DNA of 64,000 bases from JAIBBG01 sp043748015 (GTDB lineage: Bacteria > Bacteroidota > Bacteroidia > Flavobacteriales_D > Sanyastnellaceae), in the NCBI GenBank assembly GCA_043748015.1, contig JAYTOA010000136.1, forward strand, positions 1 to 64,000, in the 5' to 3' direction. Shown here piece after piece: positions 8,571-17,027 of this stretch. Made by a program: the position numbers and the translations under genes. Within the stretch, counting starts at the first letter, position 1. Every line of letters begins with the position of its first letter. The notes under the pieces were generated by a model, which was not told the origin of the DNA, did no database searches, and worked only from the letters and a program-made list of their open reading frames with translations.

Positions 8571-8761
8571 CTTCAGTAAAAAATCGTCTGACATTCCTGA
8601 TTTTATTTAGAAAGCCTACAAACTAGCGGATTAGAAAATGTAGATCACTGAAATCAGCTGTTTATACACAAATCAACTTGTACATCCTTTCATTTTTTTT
8701 ACTTGGAAGGCATGAAGGAGCGTGAATCATTACTAAACTTGCCGCCAAATTTCAAGACCAT

Positions 8762-9850
8762 ATGTCAGGACACGTAGAAGCAATAAGCAAAGAACAATTA
8801 TGGGGTGGTGGCCGATCGCCATTCGGTATCAGCTATGGCAAAATGATGATGTGGTATTTCCTCGTTTCGGATGCATTGACATTCGGCGGATTGCTCACAG
8901 CATATGGTGTCATTCGTCACGGATCTTCTGATGCTTGGCCGGTTGGTGAGCAAGTTTTCGAATCGCTTCCCGGTTTGCACGGAAGCTATCCTCTCATCTA
9001 TGTGGCATTGATGACCTTTATCCTCATCATTTCTTCCGTAACTATGGTATTGGCTGTTGAAGCCGGACACAGAATGGACCAGCGCGGAGTTATCAAGTGG
9101 ATGGGCTATACAGTTCTTGGTGGACTTTTCTTCTTGAGTTCACAGGCTTGGGAGTGGTCACACTTTATTCATGGAAGTGGCGGCGGATTTCAAATTTCTG
9201 CTCCAATTAGCGTGAATGCGACAGACGATCATGGCGCTCCTATTACAATGAATCTCAAGGGAGGAACATGGGTGCATATGACATCTGATCTCGGACATGC
9301 ATACGAACATGCGTTAGATCACGGTGACAAAATCGACGTACACAACGGCAAACTCATTATTACTTCAGCACATGATGAGCATGGTCACGACCACAGTCAC
9401 GCTGATGCGCATGCAACTGGCGATGCTCATGCAGGTCACGAAGCTCATGCCGAAGTTGCACCTCAGGTATTCGATCTCGATTTGGTCCTCAACAAATACA
9501 CCTTAGAACACGTTAATGGAAAAGACCTTCGAAAGATTCATGTAACCGGCGCGGAGGCCCAAAAACTAATGGATAATATGTCGGCCAACTCGATTGTGTT
9601 TGGTGCAAACATGCAGAAAAACGAGTACGCTATTCAACAACAGTACGCGAATTTCTTCTTTTTCATAACGGGCTTCCACGGATTTCACGTATTGCAAGGA
9701 GTAATCATAAATTTGATTGTTTTCCTCATGGCATACCGTGGAGTGTTTGAAAGAAGAGGTCATTACGAAATGGTGGAAAAAGTCGGATTGTTCTGGCACT
9801 TTGTAGATCTTGTGTGGGTATTCGTATTCACCTTCTACTACCTGGTTTAA
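8762..9850 (+). CDS. Cytochrome c oxidase subunit III (second paralogue) with histidine-rich loop
   Basis: Heme-copper oxidase subunit III family, 362 residues, longer than the usual 190-270. Conserved pieces: KMMMWYFLVSDALTFGGLL near the N-terminus, FFLSSQAWEWSHFI (about 123-136), FFFITGFHGFHVLQGVIIN (about 298-317) and GLFWHFVDLVWVFVFTFYY at the C-terminus. Between residues about 138 and 290 lies an inserted loop with nine histidines between H204 and H229 (pattern HxxHxHxHxH and AHAxH). The loop should be outside the membrane, and metal binding, perhaps copper delivery, is possible but unproven. Followed by the subunit IV gene at 9904, so part of the oxidase operon. Confidence 0.9.
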   Translation: MSGHVEAISKEQLWGGGRSPFGISYGKMMMWYFLVSDALTFGGLLTAYGVIRHGSSDAWPVGEQVFESLPGLHGSYPLIYVALMTFILIISSVTMVLAVEAGHRMDQRGVIKWMGYTVLGGLFFLSSQAWEWSHFIHGSGGGFQISAPISVNATDDHGAPITMNLKGGTWVHMTSDLGHAYEHALDHGDKIDVHNGKLIITSAHDEHGHDHSHADAHATGDAHAGHEAHAEVAPQVFDLDLVLNKYTLEHVNGKDLRKIHVTGAEAQKLMDNMSANSIVFGANMQKNEYAIQQQYANFFFFITGFHGFHVLQGVIINLIVFLMAYRGVFERRGHYEMVEKVGLFWHFVDLVWVFVFTFYYLV

Positions 9851-9903
9851 ACAGGGTTTTTTTTAAAGACAAAAGGAATTTACAATACAAAAAACTGATC
9901 AAT

Positions 9904-10284
9904 ATGTTGGAAAGAGATGATCTAATAGTCAACGATAAATATTCTACGGATGCACGTCATAGTGAAGAAGAAGGAAAAGTAATCCGCAAAAAACTGTATA
10001 TGGTTACCGTCATTCTTACGGTGATTACTATCGTTGAAATTTTCATGGGCGTGTATTTCAAAAGAAACGCAACATTCACATGGGAAGCAATAAAGTTGAC
10101 ATTCATCTTGCTCACTTTGGTGAAAGCAGCCTACATCGTTTTGATCTTCATGCACCTTGGTGAAGAAAGAAAAAACCTGAAGTACGTGATTCTCTTACCC
10201 TACGCTTTGTTCATTCTCTACTTGATCTTCATTGGTATTTATGAAGGACTTTCTGTTCAGGAATTGAACAACACGTTCCGTTAA
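9904..10284 (+). CDS. Cytochrome c oxidase subunit IV-like membrane protein
   Basis: Prokaryotic cytochrome C oxidase subunit IV family, 126 residues, with three helices: LYMVTVILTVITIVEIFMGVYF, IKLTFILLTLVKAAYIVLIFMHLGEE and YVILLPYALFILYLIFIGIYEG. The signature KAAYIVLIFMHLGEE is typical of the family. The ATG at 9904 is used because it gives a short polar N-terminus (MLERDDLIVND) and follows the subunit III stop by 53 bases; the upstream in-frame extension overlaps the previous gene. It probably stabilises the oxidase core. Confidence 0.85.
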   Translation: MLERDDLIVNDKYSTDARHSEEEGKVIRKKLYMVTVILTVITIVEIFMGVYFKRNATFTWEAIKLTFILLTLVKAAYIVLIFMHLGEERKNLKYVILLPYALFILYLIFIGIYEGLSVQELNNTFR

Positions 10285-10290
10285 GCGAGA

Positions 10291-10989
10291 ATGTCGAAAA
10301 CGAATAAATGGAAAAAGTATATCGGCTTAGGCGGTATACTTTTTTTATTTCCCCTCGCATTGCTTTTGTTTTTCGGAGTCTTCAGCAAACACAGTTTTGG
10401 CACGTTGCCATATTATGGTCCCGATGTTCCTTCTGGAGGAAAAACCAGTGACTACATCATTCCGCCATTCGCTTTTTCAAATGAAAACGGAGTAATCATC
10501 ACGGATGATTCACTGAAAGGAAAAGTATGGCTTGCTGCATTTTACAACCTGGGGAATGAGCATATTTCGAAGATTACTGAGCGCCTGCTCAATGTGAATT
10601 TCAAGTACCGAAACGAACCCGATATCCGCATCGTAGTTTTCTCGACCGATTGCGAGCATGATACAGAACCTGTTCGACAGGCTTATGTAAATCAAATCAC
10701 CAGATACAACAAGACACCCGGCAAGTGGGAATTTCTTTCCGGTAATCAAGATGCAATGCAAAGTTTCATTCGCAATGGTTTTCTCATCAACGATATTAAA
10801 TCCGACGCTATGTTTAAATTAGTGGATGCCGATGGACACATTAGAGGTGTATACGGCAATACTGAATATCACTTCGTCGGAGGAGCCGGGGACAGTATTC
10901 CGGGTGTGATACAAGACATTGCACTTCTCAAAAAAGAAATAGATATCAAGCATTACAATGAACGCAAAGAGTTGGAAAAAGGCAAGTAG
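10291..10989 (+). CDS. SCO1/SenC-like thioredoxin-fold protein lacking copper ligands
   Basis: Membrane-anchored periplasmic protein, 232 residues: basic N-terminus, one helix (about 11-30), then a SCO-like domain (PPFAFSNENG, GKVWLAAFYNLGNEH, VVFSTDCEHDTEP, WEFLSGNQDAMQSF, GHIRGVYGNTE). Where SCO proteins carry the copper-binding CxxxC this one has YNLGNEH, and the later histidine ligand (FHTDKISLID in the neighbour) is replaced by DAMFKLVDADG. It therefore should not bind copper in the SCO manner. It overlaps the next, canonical SCO gene by 32 bases, so the two are translationally linked and probably arose by duplication. Possible role: partner or chaperone subunit of the active SCO; not proven. 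Confidence 0.8.
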   Translation: MSKTNKWKKYIGLGGILFLFPLALLLFFGVFSKHSFGTLPYYGPDVPSGGKTSDYIIPPFAFSNENGVIITDDSLKGKVWLAAFYNLGNEHISKITERLLNVNFKYRNEPDIRIVVFSTDCEHDTEPVRQAYVNQITRYNKTPGKWEFLSGNQDAMQSFIRNGFLINDIKSDAMFKLVDADGHIRGVYGNTEYHFVGGAGDSIPGVIQDIALLKKEIDIKHYNERKELEKGK

Positions 10990-11665
10990 TTTCATCGCTT
11001 TTGTGATGCTGCTTGGTCTTGGATGTAAGGAAAAAGGTTCGTCAATCAAAGATGATGGCAATGCAGAAAATGCTTCGTCCGAGAGCGCTTCTTTGCCCTA
11101 TTTCGGAGAACCTGATATTCAGTTGACACGCTTGGCCAATGGTTCTCAAGTAGCAGATACGATTCAATACACCATCCCTAAATTCAGTTTTATCAATCAG
11201 GACAACAAAGAAATTTCTCATCGGGATTATCAAAACAAGATTTTTGTCACCGATTTTTTCTTTACAGAATGCCCAACCATTTGTCCTGTCATGAGTGCGC
11301 AAATGGCACGTTTACAGAATTTAATCAAAAAAGAAAACATGGAAAAAGACATCATGTTTCTTTCTTTCAGTGTAAAACCAGAGCATGACACTCCGGAAAT
11401 TTTGAAAACCTACGGTGAAGGAATTGCCGCCGATTTTACCACTTGGAACTTCCTTACGGGAAAATCTTCTGACATCTATGAATTGGCAGAATCAGGATTT
11501 ATGCTCTCAGCTTTTCCCTCTGACACCGCTGAAGGTGGAATTTTTCACACTGATAAAATATCGTTGATCGATCGCCAGATGCATATCCGCGGATACTATG
11601 ACGGCACATCAACAAAAAGTGTCGATCAACTTTTTTCGGACATAAAGAAGCTAGTCAAAGAATAA
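10958..11665 (+). CDS. SCO1/SenC-family copper chaperone lipoprotein
   Basis: Periplasmic copper-delivery protein for CuA assembly in cytochrome c oxidase. The 235-residue product has a lipoprotein signal with lipobox LGLGC (C23), the copper motif TECPTICP with both cysteines, and the third ligand histidine in IFHTDKISLID. SFSVKPEHDTPEILKTYGE and WNFLTGKSSDIYELA also match the family. Its start lies inside the end of the preceding SCO-like gene. The DUF420 gene begins 4 bases after its stop. Function is well supported by motif and context. Confidence 0.92.
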   Translation: MNAKSWKKASSFIAFVMLLGLGCKEKGSSIKDDGNAENASSESASLPYFGEPDIQLTRLANGSQVADTIQYTIPKFSFINQDNKEISHRDYQNKIFVTDFFFTECPTICPVMSAQMARLQNLIKKENMEKDIMFLSFSVKPEHDTPEILKTYGEGIAADFTTWNFLTGKSSDIYELAESGFMLSAFPSDTAEGGIFHTDKISLIDRQMHIRGYYDGTSTKSVDQLFSDIKKLVKE

Positions 11666-11669
11666 AACC

Positions 11670-12215
11670 ATGTTGAAACCTAGTATAAGAAAAAACGACA
11701 AACTGGCGAAGACGAACATCCTGGTTGTCTCCTTCGTGGTATTTATCGCAGTAGTATCACTAAAGTACGTGCATGTCGATGTAGACCTTGGTTTCGATAT
11801 TCACATTTTCGCTTCGATCAATGCTACTATTAATGCAACTGTGGCGGCCCTGCTTGTTCTCGCGTTGATCGCAGTCAAGATGAAAAATTATTTGCTCCAC
11901 AAAAAATTGATGTCTGCAGCGATTCTTCTATCTATTTTTTTTCTGATTTCTTACATCGCTCACCATGTGCTTGCCGGCGAAACTTCTTATCCAAAAGACG
12001 CACCTTATCGCGCAGTCTATTTTGTGATCCTTATCACACACATCATTTTAGCGGCCATCATTCTTCCGTTCATACTTTTCACGGCATATCGCGCATTGAT
12101 TTCCGAATTCCCCCGCCATAAAAAACTGGCGCGTATCACTTGGCCAATTTGGTTCTATGTGGCCGTTTCAGGAGTTGTCGTTTATATGATGATAAGTCCT
12201 TTTTATTCAGTCTGA
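11670..12215 (+). CDS. DUF420 membrane protein (CtaM/YozB-like)
   Basis: 181-residue integral membrane protein with five predicted helices. Features of the DUF420 family: ASINATINATVAALLVLALIAVK, HKKLMSAAILLSIFFLISYIAHHVLAGETSYP, VILITHIILAAIILPFILFTAYRAL and KKLARITWPIWFYVAVSGVVVYMM. In Gram-positives a DUF420 protein (CtaM) is needed for maturation of heme-A-containing oxidases; the oxidase context here supports the same role, by inference. It follows the SCO gene by 4 bases and is followed by a small CxxC protein. Confidence 0.88.
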   Translation: MLKPSIRKNDKLAKTNILVVSFVVFIAVVSLKYVHVDVDLGFDIHIFASINATINATVAALLVLALIAVKMKNYLLHKKLMSAAILLSIFFLISYIAHHVLAGETSYPKDAPYRAVYFVILITHIILAAIILPFILFTAYRALISEFPRHKKLARITWPIWFYVAVSGVVVYMMISPFYSV

Positions 12216-12222
12216 ATCCTGT

Positions 12223-12230
12223 TATATTTG
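12223..12230 (+). promoter_or_regulatory. Predicted -7 promoter box before the small CxxC membrane protein
   Basis: TATATTTG, a perfect TAnnTTTG, ends 5 bases before GTG 12236 and 14 bases before ATG 12245. No TTG at the expected -33 spacing is seen. Confidence 0.45.
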
Positions 12231-12235
12231 CGATT

Positions 12236-12487
12236 GTGAAAAAAATGCTACCGCTATTGGTTTTGTTGTTGCTTTTTGTATTCCTGGGAATAGACTCTGG
12301 TGCTCAATGCGCCATGTGCAAGGCAACCGCTGAAAGCGCTACTGAGCACGTCAACAAAGGAATAGGACAAGGACTGAATTCAGGGATTATTTACCTGATG
12401 ATGGTTCCTTACCTCATTTTGGCGACGATAGCCGGCCTTTTTTTCAAGCAAAATATTATTCGCTTTTTCAAACCCATCAAAGCCTGA
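12236..12487 (+). CDS. Small membrane protein with CAMCKA motif, oxidase-cluster associated
   Basis: About 83 residues. An N-terminal signal or helix (LLVLLLLFVFLGIDSGAQ) is followed by CAMCKATAESA, a polar stretch, GINS-like GLNSGIIYLMMVPYLILATIAGLFF (one helix) and a basic end. Small proteins of this form with AQCAMC next to DUF420 occur widely in Bacteroidota; no function is known to me. The CxxC right after the signal suggests a redox or metal role at the outer face of the membrane. GTG 12236 supplies the lysines of a signal peptide (MKKMLPLL); ATG 12245 is the alternative. Confidence 0.65.
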   Translation: MKKMLPLLVLLLLFVFLGIDSGAQCAMCKATAESATEHVNKGIGQGLNSGIIYLMMVPYLILATIAGLFFKQNIIRFFKPIKA

Positions 12488-12560
12488 TTTGCACTTATCG
12501 GAGTTTGGACTGGTTTTTGAAAAACGCACAATGGACTAACCATATTTTGAGATATATTCA

Positions 12561-13292
12561 ATGAGAAATTTTTTTGGTGCAATAGGTATTTCGTTTTTCT
12601 TCTTGCTATCGTCGGATGTTTCTGCTCAATTCACAACCGAAGAAAAATTAGATTCTACAAATACAGCCGACGTTGAGCAGAAAATGTTGCTCACAGTTAT
12701 CGATTACAAGACCAAGAAACCGATGGAAGCGGATGTGATGGTCAAAGGCCTCAATCCCCGCAAGACAGTCGTTTTCAAAGACCTTTCAGATTCCACTTTA
12801 CAACTTAAGAAATATAGAATTTACACCGTCTCTGTAGTAAAACAAGGCTATATGTATTTCGCCCACAAATTCTGGCCGGCAGAAACAGCCGTTCATCTCG
12901 AGCGCATTGAATTAAAGCCATTAGCAATTGGAGTTAAGAGCAGTATAGAAGACATCACTTTCCTTGGTGATGAAACTCAGATTTATCACAAATCAGTTCC
13001 GGCACTTGAAGAATTAATGGAGTTTCTGACTGTCAACCCGTCCGTTTCAATTTGTGTTATAGGACACGTAAATGGTCCATTGAACGAGGATACCAAAAGC
13101 GATGCTTTCTACAGAAAAGCTTCCGAAAAAAGATCACAGGCCGTAGTGGATTATCTTATTCAGCATGGTATAGATAAAATGCGACTCACTTCTCGAGGCA
13201 TGGGAAATAAGCAAATGATTTATCCCGATCCTCAAACTGAATGGCAAGTTGGTTCTAACCGTCGTATTGAAATTGAAGTGACGGATTTCTAG
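12561..13292 (+). CDS. OmpA-family protein (C-terminal peptidoglycan-binding domain)
   Basis: Exported protein of 243 residues with a signal peptide ending DVSAQ. Residues about 40-125 form a domain with VIDYKTKKPMEADVMVKG, resembling a carboxypeptidase-regulatory-like fold. The C-terminal OmpA-like domain shows YHKSVPALEELMEFLTVNPSVSICVIGHVNG, KASEKRSQAVVDYLIQHGI and the end SRGMGNKQMIYPDPQTEWQVGSNRRIEIEV, which includes the NRRIEI signature. It should link the outer membrane or periplasm to peptidoglycan. It stands alone and is followed by a terminator. Confidence 0.88.
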   Translation: MRNFFGAIGISFFFLLSSDVSAQFTTEEKLDSTNTADVEQKMLLTVIDYKTKKPMEADVMVKGLNPRKTVVFKDLSDSTLQLKKYRIYTVSVVKQGYMYFAHKFWPAETAVHLERIELKPLAIGVKSSIEDITFLGDETQIYHKSVPALEELMEFLTVNPSVSICVIGHVNGPLNEDTKSDAFYRKASEKRSQAVVDYLIQHGIDKMRLTSRGMGNKQMIYPDPQTEWQVGSNRRIEIEVTDF

Positions 13293-13315
13293 AAAATTCG
13301 ATCACAAAAAGCTTG

Positions 13316-13343
13316 AAGCTATTCCTGGTGGGTAGCTTTTTTT
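13316..13343 (+). terminator. Rho-independent terminator after the OmpA-like gene
   Basis: AAGCTA pairs with TAGCTT around an 11-base loop and runs into a T-rich tail (CTTTTTTTC), 23 bases after the stop codon. The other bases up to 13487 hold no gene I can support. Confidence 0.65.
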
Positions 13344-13487
13344 CGTGCCCAGCTTTATTTGCTCTTATCCAATTCAAATACTGATTCATTCGAGGTCAAC
13401 TCAAATACCGATTCCTGTTCGATCTTTCCATTTGTACTGACAAGAAGCCATTGAACAAATACCAATAAATGCATAACTCATAGATGC

Positions 13488-13495
13488 TAAGTTTG
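13488..13495 (+). promoter_or_regulatory. Predicted -7 promoter box of tolC-hlyD
   Basis: TAAGTTTG, a perfect TAnnTTTG, ending 4 bases before ATG 13500. If it is used, the message is leaderless or starts at the next ATG, 13521. Confidence 0.5.
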
Positions 13496-13499
13496 TTTG

Positions 13500-14951
13500 A
13501 TGAATCTATTCCCGACTTACATGGCGAGGTTTCTTTGGTTGGCGGCTTTTTGTATGCCGGCAACATTATTAGCGCAGATATGGACGCTGGACAGTTGCGT
13601 CAATCACGCGTATCGAAATAATTTGTCCGTTCGGATTAGCGAACAGAATATCAGGCTTGCTGAAATAAACGAGACGATGGCCATGGGTAATTTTCTTCCC
13701 ACCCTGAACGGACAGGCTTCCCATGGATACAATTGGGGACAACGAATCGACCAGTTCACCAATCAATTTGCGACGGCTCGAATTCAAAGTAACAACCTAG
13801 GTATTGCATCGAGCATCAATTTATTTGGTGGAATGCGCCAGGTGAATACGATGAAACAAGCGTCTATTAACACCGATATCAGCGAATTGAATTATCAGAA
13901 AATGCGCAATGATATCGCGCTCAACGTGGCATCTGCCTACCTCAACGTATTGGTCAACAAAGAATTTGCAGACATTGCCAGACGCACGCATGACGCAACA
14001 GAGCGACAGGTAAAACGCATGGAGAAACTTGTGAATGCCGGCCAGATGTCGCAAGGGAATCTCAACGAAATTTCGGCGCAAGAGTCCACCGACAATGCGA
14101 ATGTTGTAAGCACTTCCAACAGTTACGAAATGTCGAAATTGACACTGATGCAATTATTGCAACTTGATCTCAAAAAGATCGATGAATTCCAGATAATTGA
14201 TCCGGATATGGAAGAAATAGAGCAATTGATTCTTATTTCAAATCCGGATGTGATAGTGCAAGCAGCTTTGAATAATTTTCCTGAGATAAAGAGCGCAGCT
14301 CTCAATGTATTAAGCGCAGATCTCGGAAAAAAAATCGCCAATGCCGGATACTATCCAAGCCTGAATGCAAACTTTTCCTATGGAACAGGTTACTCGGGTG
14401 CAGCCAAAGTCGTTACGGGAAATCCGGATACCATGAGTTTGCCTATTGGTACTGTTCTCGGTTCAGGTGAATATGTTTTGTCGCTGCCTCAACTTATTTA
14501 TGGCAACGAGGATTTTAAAACAAAACCATTCAACAATCAGTTGAAAGACAATGTCAACAGATCGCTTTTTTTCACTTTGAATATTCCTCTCTTCAATGGG
14601 TTTGCCACCAGAAGTAGTTCCAAGCAAGCCGAAATTTCATTTATCAACGCGGAGCTCCAATTTGAACAAGCGAAAACTACCATTGAACAAAACGTATACA
14701 GAGCATACAATGACGCCAAAGCATCACTATCGAATTACTACGCAAATAAAGCGAGTGTCACCAGTAATGAAAAAGCATTTGAATGGGCCGAGCTGAGATA
14801 CGAGCAAGGACTGAGCAATATCACAGAATACGCCGACTCAAGAACACGACTTGAAAATGCGCGCGCGACTGTAACGCGAAGCAAATACGATTTCATTTTT
14901 AAATTAAAGATCCTTGAATTCTATCAAGGCAAAACCATCAGCCTGAAATAA
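13500..14951 (+). CDS. TolC-family outer-membrane efflux protein
   Basis: Outer-membrane channel of a tripartite exporter, 483 residues. The signal peptide ends PATLLAQ, then IWTLDSCVNHAYRNNLSVR, the usual start of TolC proteins; two helical-hairpin halves follow (about 50-230 and 265-483), with a repeated pattern such as YRAYNDAKASLSNYYANKASVTSNEKAFEWAELRYEQGLSNITEYADSR broken up by strands. ATG 13500 sits 4 bases after a promoter box; ATG 13521 (MARFLWLAAF) would also give a good signal peptide. The stop overlaps the start of the adaptor gene by one base, so the two are one operon. Substrate unknown. Confidence 0.92.
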   Translation: MNLFPTYMARFLWLAAFCMPATLLAQIWTLDSCVNHAYRNNLSVRISEQNIRLAEINETMAMGNFLPTLNGQASHGYNWGQRIDQFTNQFATARIQSNNLGIASSINLFGGMRQVNTMKQASINTDISELNYQKMRNDIALNVASAYLNVLVNKEFADIARRTHDATERQVKRMEKLVNAGQMSQGNLNEISAQESTDNANVVSTSNSYEMSKLTLMQLLQLDLKKIDEFQIIDPDMEEIEQLILISNPDVIVQAALNNFPEIKSAALNVLSADLGKKIANAGYYPSLNANFSYGTGYSGAAKVVTGNPDTMSLPIGTVLGSGEYVLSLPQLIYGNEDFKTKPFNNQLKDNVNRSLFFTLNIPLFNGFATRSSSKQAEISFINAELQFEQAKTTIEQNVYRAYNDAKASLSNYYANKASVTSNEKAFEWAELRYEQGLSNITEYADSRTRLENARATVTRSKYDFIFKLKILEFYQGKTISLK

Positions 14952-16312
14952 TGAGTAAGAATAAAAAAAGAATTATCTGGTTTGTTTCCATTCTTGTGGT
15001 GATCGTAATTCTCGCCGTAGCCTTTGGTGGGAAAAGCAATGACATCGAAGTAACTTCTGAAAAAAGTAGCCTAAGAAATATTATCGAGACCGTTTCTGCT
15101 AGTGGAAAAATTCAACCTGAAACAGAAGTGAAAATTCAATCTGAAGTATCAGGACAAATCGTTGAACTCCCCGTGAAAGAGGGCGATATGGTGGAGAAAG
15201 GACAATTGCTAGTTCGCATCAATCCTGATTTGTACACCTCCGCGTTCAACCGATCTGAAGCTGCCATGAATAGTGCGAAAAGCAATCTCAGCAGTGCTCG
15301 TGCGCGTCTTGCGCAGGCCGAAGCGCAATTCAAGGCCACCGATCTCAATTTTCAACGACAGAAAAAACTTTTTGAAGACGGAGCCATTTCGAAATCTGAA
15401 CTTGAAACTGTTACCAGCACATGGGAAACTTCAAAAGCCGAAGTGATGGCAGGCAAGGAAAGTATCATCAGTGCAGAATTCGCTATTCAAAGCGCGCAGG
15501 CAAGCGTGAATGAAGCCGCGGATAATTTGAAGAGAACAACAATTCGCTCGCCAATGTCAGGTACTGTGACTGCACTGAACAAAGAAATGGGTGAAACCGT
15601 TTTGGGAAATAGCATGATGAGCGGCGACGTCATCATGAATATTTCTGCACTTGATTTCATGGAAGTAAACGTTGAAGTAAACGAGAGCGACATTGTTCGC
15701 GTAAGTATCGGCGATACTACGAACGTAGAAGTAGATGCATACCGCGATGAAAAATTCAGAGGTGTCGTGACTGAAATTGGCAATACAGCGTTGAACGCGC
15801 TGACAGCAGGATTGAGCATGGATCAGGTAACCAATTTCTCTGTAAAAATTAGAATTCTTCCAGAATCATATCAAAAGCTAATTGAAGGAAAGTCGGCAAG
15901 TGATTCACCATTCAAACCGGGTATGAGTGCAACAGTAGATGTGATTACCAATCGTGTTGAAAACGTATTATCCATTCCCATCAAAGGTGTTGGATCAAGA
16001 GAAGACACGACATCAATGACCGGCGCTGAGAAATTTCGGATGAAAAAAGATAAAGGTGAACTGGGCGAAAAAAGTGAGCGAGACAAGCCATTTGAAGTTG
16101 TTTTCATATTCAACGAGACAGCTGGAAAAGCGGAAATTCGTGTTGTAGAAACAGGCATTCAGGACGATAAATTCATCCAGATTAAATCCGGCATCCAAGA
16201 AGGTGAACTGGTAATTACAGGTCCTTACGAACAGGTTGCAACGAAATTGAAGCCGGGTGATAAAGTGAAGAAAAAAAGTTTCATGGAGAAGGACGAAAGC
16301 AGCGCCAAATAA
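14951..16312 (+). CDS. HlyD/MFP-type periplasmic adaptor subunit
   Basis: Membrane fusion protein linking an inner-membrane pump to TolC; 453 residues. One N-terminal helix (IIWFVSILVVIVILAVAFGG), a lipoyl half-motif EVSGQIVELPVKEGDMVEKGQ (broken here for length: residues about 58-78), a long coiled-coil hairpin (about 95-190, rich in Ala/Gln/Lys/Glu), the second lipoyl half (TIRSPMSGTVTALNKEMGE), then beta-barrel and membrane-proximal domains with PGMSATVDVITN. The MacA-like form predicts a MacB-type ABC partner, but none is adjacent; tsaB follows after 2 bases. The pump is therefore encoded elsewhere or partners are shared. Confidence 0.9.
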   Translation: MSKNKKRIIWFVSILVVIVILAVAFGGKSNDIEVTSEKSSLRNIIETVSASGKIQPETEVKIQSEVSGQIVELPVKEGDMVEKGQLLVRINPDLYTSAFNRSEAAMNSAKSNLSSARARLAQAEAQFKATDLNFQRQKKLFEDGAISKSELETVTSTWETSKAEVMAGKESIISAEFAIQSAQASVNEAADNLKRTTIRSPMSGTVTALNKEMGETVLGNSMMSGDVIMNISALDFMEVNVEVNESDIVRVSIGDTTNVEVDAYRDEKFRGVVTEIGNTALNALTAGLSMDQVTNFSVKIRILPESYQKLIEGKSASDSPFKPGMSATVDVITNRVENVLSIPIKGVGSREDTTSMTGAEKFRMKKDKGELGEKSERDKPFEVVFIFNETAGKAEIRVVETGIQDDKFIQIKSGIQEGELVITGPYEQVATKLKPGDKVKKKSFMEKDESSAK

Positions 16313-16314
16313 AG

Positions 16315-16995
16315 ATGGGTTTGTTACTTCTCATAGAAACATCATCGACAAATTGTTCGGTGGCAATAGCGCGAGATGGGCAATTGATCAAATTGAAAGA
16401 ATACGCATCACAACAATATGTGCATGCGGAAAGTTTACATCCGTTCATCGAAGATTTATTGCAAGAGACGGACATGAGTGCTAAACAATTGCAAGCGATA
16501 GCTGTGAGCGAAGGACCTGGTTCTTATACCGGTTTGCGCATTGGCGTGGCAAGTTCCAAAGGATTATGCTTTGCATTGGAAATTCCTTTGATCGCCATTT
16601 CGACAACAGCAATGCTCGCCGATTTCGCTTCCGAAAGTCCCAATTGTCCAGATCATATAATTCCCATGATTGATGCGCGAAGAATGGAAGTCTATTGTGC
16701 TCACTATTCAAAGGAAGGAAAAAAAATCAAGGCTGATAGCGCAGAAATTATCGACGAAAACTTTTTCATTGATTTAAAAAATAAGTCGGTGTTGTTCATT
16801 GGCGACGGTGCAGAAAAATGTCGCGGGTTCATTTCCGAAGGACACAGTATTTTGAGCATTGTGCCGAGTGCGTCCATGATGGTATCGCTTGGGGAAAAGA
16901 AATTCAATGCATCGAACTTTGAAGATCTGGCATATTTCGAACCGCATTATCTCAAAGATTATTTACCCGGCATTACAACAAAAAGCATTCTTTAG
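16315..16995 (+). CDS. tsaB: tRNA threonylcarbamoyladenosine biosynthesis protein TsaB
   Basis: Part of the TsaBDE complex that makes t6A37 in ANN-decoding tRNAs; TsaB is an ASKHA-fold partner that activates TsaD. The 226-residue product has LLIETSSTNCSVAI at the N-terminus, HAESLHPFIEDLL, and the family signature SEGPGSYTGLRIGVASSKGL (residues about 64-83). Full length. The ATG follows the adaptor stop by 2 bases, so it is likely co-transcribed with tolC-hlyD; this looks like positional, not functional, coupling. Confidence 0.93.
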   Translation: MGLLLLIETSSTNCSVAIARDGQLIKLKEYASQQYVHAESLHPFIEDLLQETDMSAKQLQAIAVSEGPGSYTGLRIGVASSKGLCFALEIPLIAISTTAMLADFASESPNCPDHIIPMIDARRMEVYCAHYSKEGKKIKADSAEIIDENFFIDLKNKSVLFIGDGAEKCRGFISEGHSILSIVPSASMMVSLGEKKFNASNFEDLAYFEPHYLKDYLPGITTKSIL

Positions 16996-17027
16996 AATAT
17001 CTAATTTCGTAGAACGTTTAAGCCATC

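Noticed and set aside
8529..8761. Possible hidden gene between the two subunit III genes
   Set aside because: All frames are short or broken; only the hairpin is supported.
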